Positions 6,867-8,998 of a stretch of DNA of 8,998 nt are shown here, one piece after another. How positions within the stretch are numbered: the stretch's first letter is position 1; every line of letters begins with the position of its first letter. The notes beneath the pieces were generated by a model. That model was not told the DNA's origin and ran no database searches. It worked only from the letters and a program-made list of their open reading frames with translations. The translations under genes were made by a program, and so were the position numbers. Source of the DNA: Azoarcus sp. (GTDB lineage: Bacteria > Pseudomonadota > Gammaproteobacteria > Burkholderiales > Rhodocyclaceae); the NCBI GenBank assembly GCA_031268685.1, contig JAIRWW010000235.1, positions 1 to 8,998 of the forward strand, given 5' to 3'.

Positions 6867-7895
6867 ATGTCCATTCATTCCATGCTTAAAACCGCTGCCA
6901 TCACACTGCTGATCGGCATTGCGGCAACAAACCAAGCCGCCGCTGCCGAATCGCTCAAGGTCGGTTATTTGCCCGTCACCGGACAGGCCAAATTCTTTGT
7001 TGCCAAGGAATATGGACTGTTCGAGAAGGAAGGGTTGGATGTCGAATTGATCGAATTCCAGAACTCCGCCGACGGTCTGAACGCGCTGGTATCGGGCAAG
7101 CTCGACCTTGCGCCCTTTGGCACTACCGCGCCGCTGGCCCATATGGCCAAGGGCACGAAAATTCGCATCATAGGCGGCGTCATGGGCGGGGATGTGGCGC
7201 TGGTTGCAACACCGGAAAAAGCCGCTGAATTGTCGAAGATCGCCGGTTTCAGGGGCAAGAAGATCGCCACCATCCGGCTGGCCACGGGCGATGCGGTTTT
7301 GCGCGGCGCGCTCAAAGACGCCGGGCTGAACTGGAAGACCGATCTCGAATTGTTTGAATTGAAGAATCCGGCGGCGGTCATCGAAGCCGTCAAGTCCGGG
7401 CAAGTCGATGCGGGCGTGATCTGGGGGCCGCATGACCTGCGCGCCGAAGACCAAGGGCTGAAGATCGTTTTCCGCTCCACGGATCTGCAAGCCGGCCATC
7501 CATGCTGCCGCATCCTGGCGATGGAAAACGCTGTGAAAAACAGAGCCGCGACGCTGGAAAAATTCATCCGCGCCGTCCTGTTGGCGCAAAAGTACGGCGT
7601 GGAACATCCAAAAGAAACAGTGGCCGCCATTGCCAAGTACGTGAAACTCGATCCGGCACTGCTGGAACGCGCTTATACCTCTCCCAATCTCGACCAGTCG
7701 TCCGACCCCAATACCAAGGGTGTGCAGCATTTCGCAGGTGTGATGTTGGATAGCGGATTCATCGATAAAGCGCCCGATTTGAAGACGGGCGTATTTACCC
7801 CGATCTACGAACGCGCGCTCGCCCAGCTTGCGCGCGAAAACCCGGACGATCCGTTCTGGAAAGCCTTGCAGGACGAATTCAAGCAAAAAAACTGA
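6867..7895 (+). CDS. Periplasmic substrate-binding protein of the NitT/TauT/THI5-like type
   Basis: Captures the importer's substrate in the periplasm; 342 residues. The signal peptide has a hydrophobic core at about 8-20 and likely cleavage after QAAAA near residue 27. There is no lipobox Cys. The mature start LKVGYLPVTGQAKFFVAKEY is the family's first strand and helix, followed by LFEKEGLDVELIEF (51-64) and GKLDLAPFGTTAP (77-89), where substrate usually binds. The second lobe has GFRGKKIATI (127-136) and a hinge near VDAGVIWGPHD (180-190). Residues 210-215, GHPCCR, hold two adjacent cysteines, the only cysteines in the whole protein. The C-terminal half is helical and ends in a charged tail. 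Family is clear, but members bind sulfonates, nitrate, pyrimidines or aromatic acids, so the substrate is open. Confidence 0.9.
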   Translation: MSIHSMLKTAAITLLIGIAATNQAAAAESLKVGYLPVTGQAKFFVAKEYGLFEKEGLDVELIEFQNSADGLNALVSGKLDLAPFGTTAPLAHMAKGTKIRIIGGVMGGDVALVATPEKAAELSKIAGFRGKKIATIRLATGDAVLRGALKDAGLNWKTDLELFELKNPAAVIEAVKSGQVDAGVIWGPHDLRAEDQGLKIVFRSTDLQAGHPCCRILAMENAVKNRAATLEKFIRAVLLAQKYGVEHPKETVAAIAKYVKLDPALLERAYTSPNLDQSSDPNTKGVQHFAGVMLDSGFIDKAPDLKTGVFTPIYERALAQLARENPDDPFWKALQDEFKQKN

Positions 7896-7907
7896 GCCAA
7901 ATAAAAC

Positions 7908-8998
7908 ATGACACAAGATCGCAAATACTGGGACGAAAAACTCGAAACCCAAACGCGCCAGGAATGGGAAGCGCTCAAACTCGGCTTGCTGCAAAAGCAT
8001 CTGCATCATGCCTACGAGCATTCGCCCTATTACAGGCAAAGTTTCGACGCCGCCAAAGTCCATCCGTCGCAGGTCAAGACGCTGGACGATATCCGGCGCT
8101 TTCCCTTCATTGATAAAAAAGTCCTGCGCGACCGCCAGATTGCCGTGCCGCCTTTCGGCGATCTTGTTGCTGTGCCGGAGCGCGACATCGTCTACATTTC
8201 GGCTTCTTCCGGCTCGACCGGCATTCCCACCGCCTCGCCCTTCACCGCGGCGGATTTCGACGCCTGGATGGACTACGAAGCGCGCCAGTTCTGGTCATCC
8301 GGCCTGCGTCCGGCGGATCGCTATTGCCACTCGCTCAATTTCTCGCTTTTCGTCGGCGGCCCCTGCGTAATCGGCGCGCAAAAACTTGGCGCGCTCTGCA
8401 TCCACGCGGGCACGGTGCCATCCGAACGCCTGCTCGCCATCGTGCGCCAGTTCCAGGCCACCGCTATCTGGACGACGCCGTCCTATGCCTGGTATTTGGG
8501 CGAAACAGCGGTCAAGGAAGGCATCGACCCCAAGAAAGATTTAAATATCCAGCGCATTTTTGTCGCGGGCGAACCGGGCGGTTCAATCCCGGAAACGCGG
8601 CAGCGCATCGAGGCGCTCTGGGGCGCTTCTGTCTATGACTACTACGGCCTATCGGATATCTTCGGCTCCTGCGGCGGCATGTGCGAAGAAAAGCATGGCC
8701 TGCACTGGGCGGAAGACCACATTCTCGTGGAAGTCATCGACCCCGAGACGGGCGAACATGTCCGCGACGGCGAACGCGGCGAACTGGTGCTCACAACCCT
8801 GAAAAAAGCCGCCCGCCCGCTCGTGCGCTTCCGCACTGGCGACATCGTCAGCTTCACCGAAGCTCCCTGCTCCTGCGGGCGCTCCGCACAGCGCATGCTT
8901 GGCACACACGGACGGCTGGACGACATGCTCATCATCAAGGGCGTCAATATCTTCCCCAGCGACATCGAGGCCATCGCCCGCCGCGACCACGAGTTCAC
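7908..8998 (+). CDS. Phenylacetate-CoA ligase-like AMP-forming enzyme, 3' end missing
   Basis: Probably activates a carboxylic acid to its CoA thioester via an acyl-adenylate, in the cytoplasm. From the ATG at 7908 the frame is open for 363 codons to the window edge; PaaK relatives have about 430, so perhaps 70 are missing. Motifs are the phosphate-binding loop SASSGSTGIPT (98-108), AGEPGG (220-225), the adenine/AMP motif YDYYGLSD (243-250), RFRTGD (307-311 region) with the ribose-binding Asp, and the hinge-side block GRLDDMLIIKGVNIFPSDIE (335-354), which is very characteristic of PaaK. C259, H265, C321 and C323 are placed like the structural zinc site I recall for PaaK-type ligases. It starts 12 bases after the binding-protein stop with a weak ribosome site. 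The acid is not certain; phenylacetate is only the namesake. Confidence 0.88.
   Translation, partial: MTQDRKYWDEKLETQTRQEWEALKLGLLQKHLHHAYEHSPYYRQSFDAAKVHPSQVKTLDDIRRFPFIDKKVLRDRQIAVPPFGDLVAVPERDIVYISASSGSTGIPTASPFTAADFDAWMDYEARQFWSSGLRPADRYCHSLNFSLFVGGPCVIGAQKLGALCIHAGTVPSERLLAIVRQFQATAIWTTPSYAWYLGETAVKEGIDPKKDLNIQRIFVAGEPGGSIPETRQRIEALWGASVYDYYGLSDIFGSCGGMCEEKHGLHWAEDHILVEVIDPETGEHVRDGERGELVLTTLKKAARPLVRFRTGDIVSFTEAPCSCGRSAQRMLGTHGRLDDMLIIKGVNIFPSDIEAIARRDHEF

Noticed and set aside
7774..7798. Hairpin CGCCCG...CGGGCG followed by TATTT, resembling a terminator.
   Set aside because: It lies within the coding sequence of the binding protein, about 100 bases before its stop, has only a weak T tract, and would cut off the gene.
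5568..8063. An 831-codon open frame on the minus strand across the permease, thioredoxin and binding-protein genes.
   Set aside because: It is the antisense shadow of well-supported plus-strand genes in GC-rich DNA. Its translation has no recognisable domain and is rich in Arg, Gly and Gln, as expected for such a shadow.

Overview
The window looks like chromosomal DNA of a GC-rich betaproteobacterium, possibly of the Rhodocyclales/Nitrosomonadales type. The evidence is the gene order glyQ-glyS-gmhB-plsC, which is common in that class, and the character of the proteins. This assignment rests on recognition of families and gene order; no search was run.

The left half (1 to 4214) is a minus-strand housekeeping operon, read right to left. 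It holds glyQ and glyS (the two chains of tetrameric glycyl-tRNA synthetase), gmhB (a heptose bisphosphate phosphatase for lipopolysaccharide core sugars), and a plsC-type lysophosphatidate acyltransferase that runs off the left edge. The genes are packed 3 to 41 bases apart. A weak -10 element lies upstream of glyQ.

The middle (4215 to about 4551) is the divergent intergenic region and the most structured non-coding DNA here. It has GC-rich inverted repeats, an AT-rich patch, and a 50-base near-perfect palindrome that ends one base before a candidate ATG. A REP-like repeat fragment follows at 4576-4600. It lies inside the apparent N-terminus of the next gene, so that gene's true start is uncertain.

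The right half (about 4552 to 8998) is a tight plus-strand operon. It encodes an ABC importer ATPase, its permease, a secreted thioredoxin-fold protein with a CVYC motif, a secreted substrate-binding protein of the NitT/TauT/THI5-like type, and a phenylacetate-CoA-ligase-like AMP-forming enzyme cut off by the right edge. The simplest reading is an uptake-and-activation module: a small, probably carboxylated, compound is bound in the periplasm, imported, and converted to its CoA thioester. The unusual parts are the periplasmic thiol-disulfide protein placed between permease and binding protein, and a vicinal Cys-Cys motif in the binding protein. Together these suggest a redox or thiol-dependent step in capture. 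The substrate cannot be told from the sequence.
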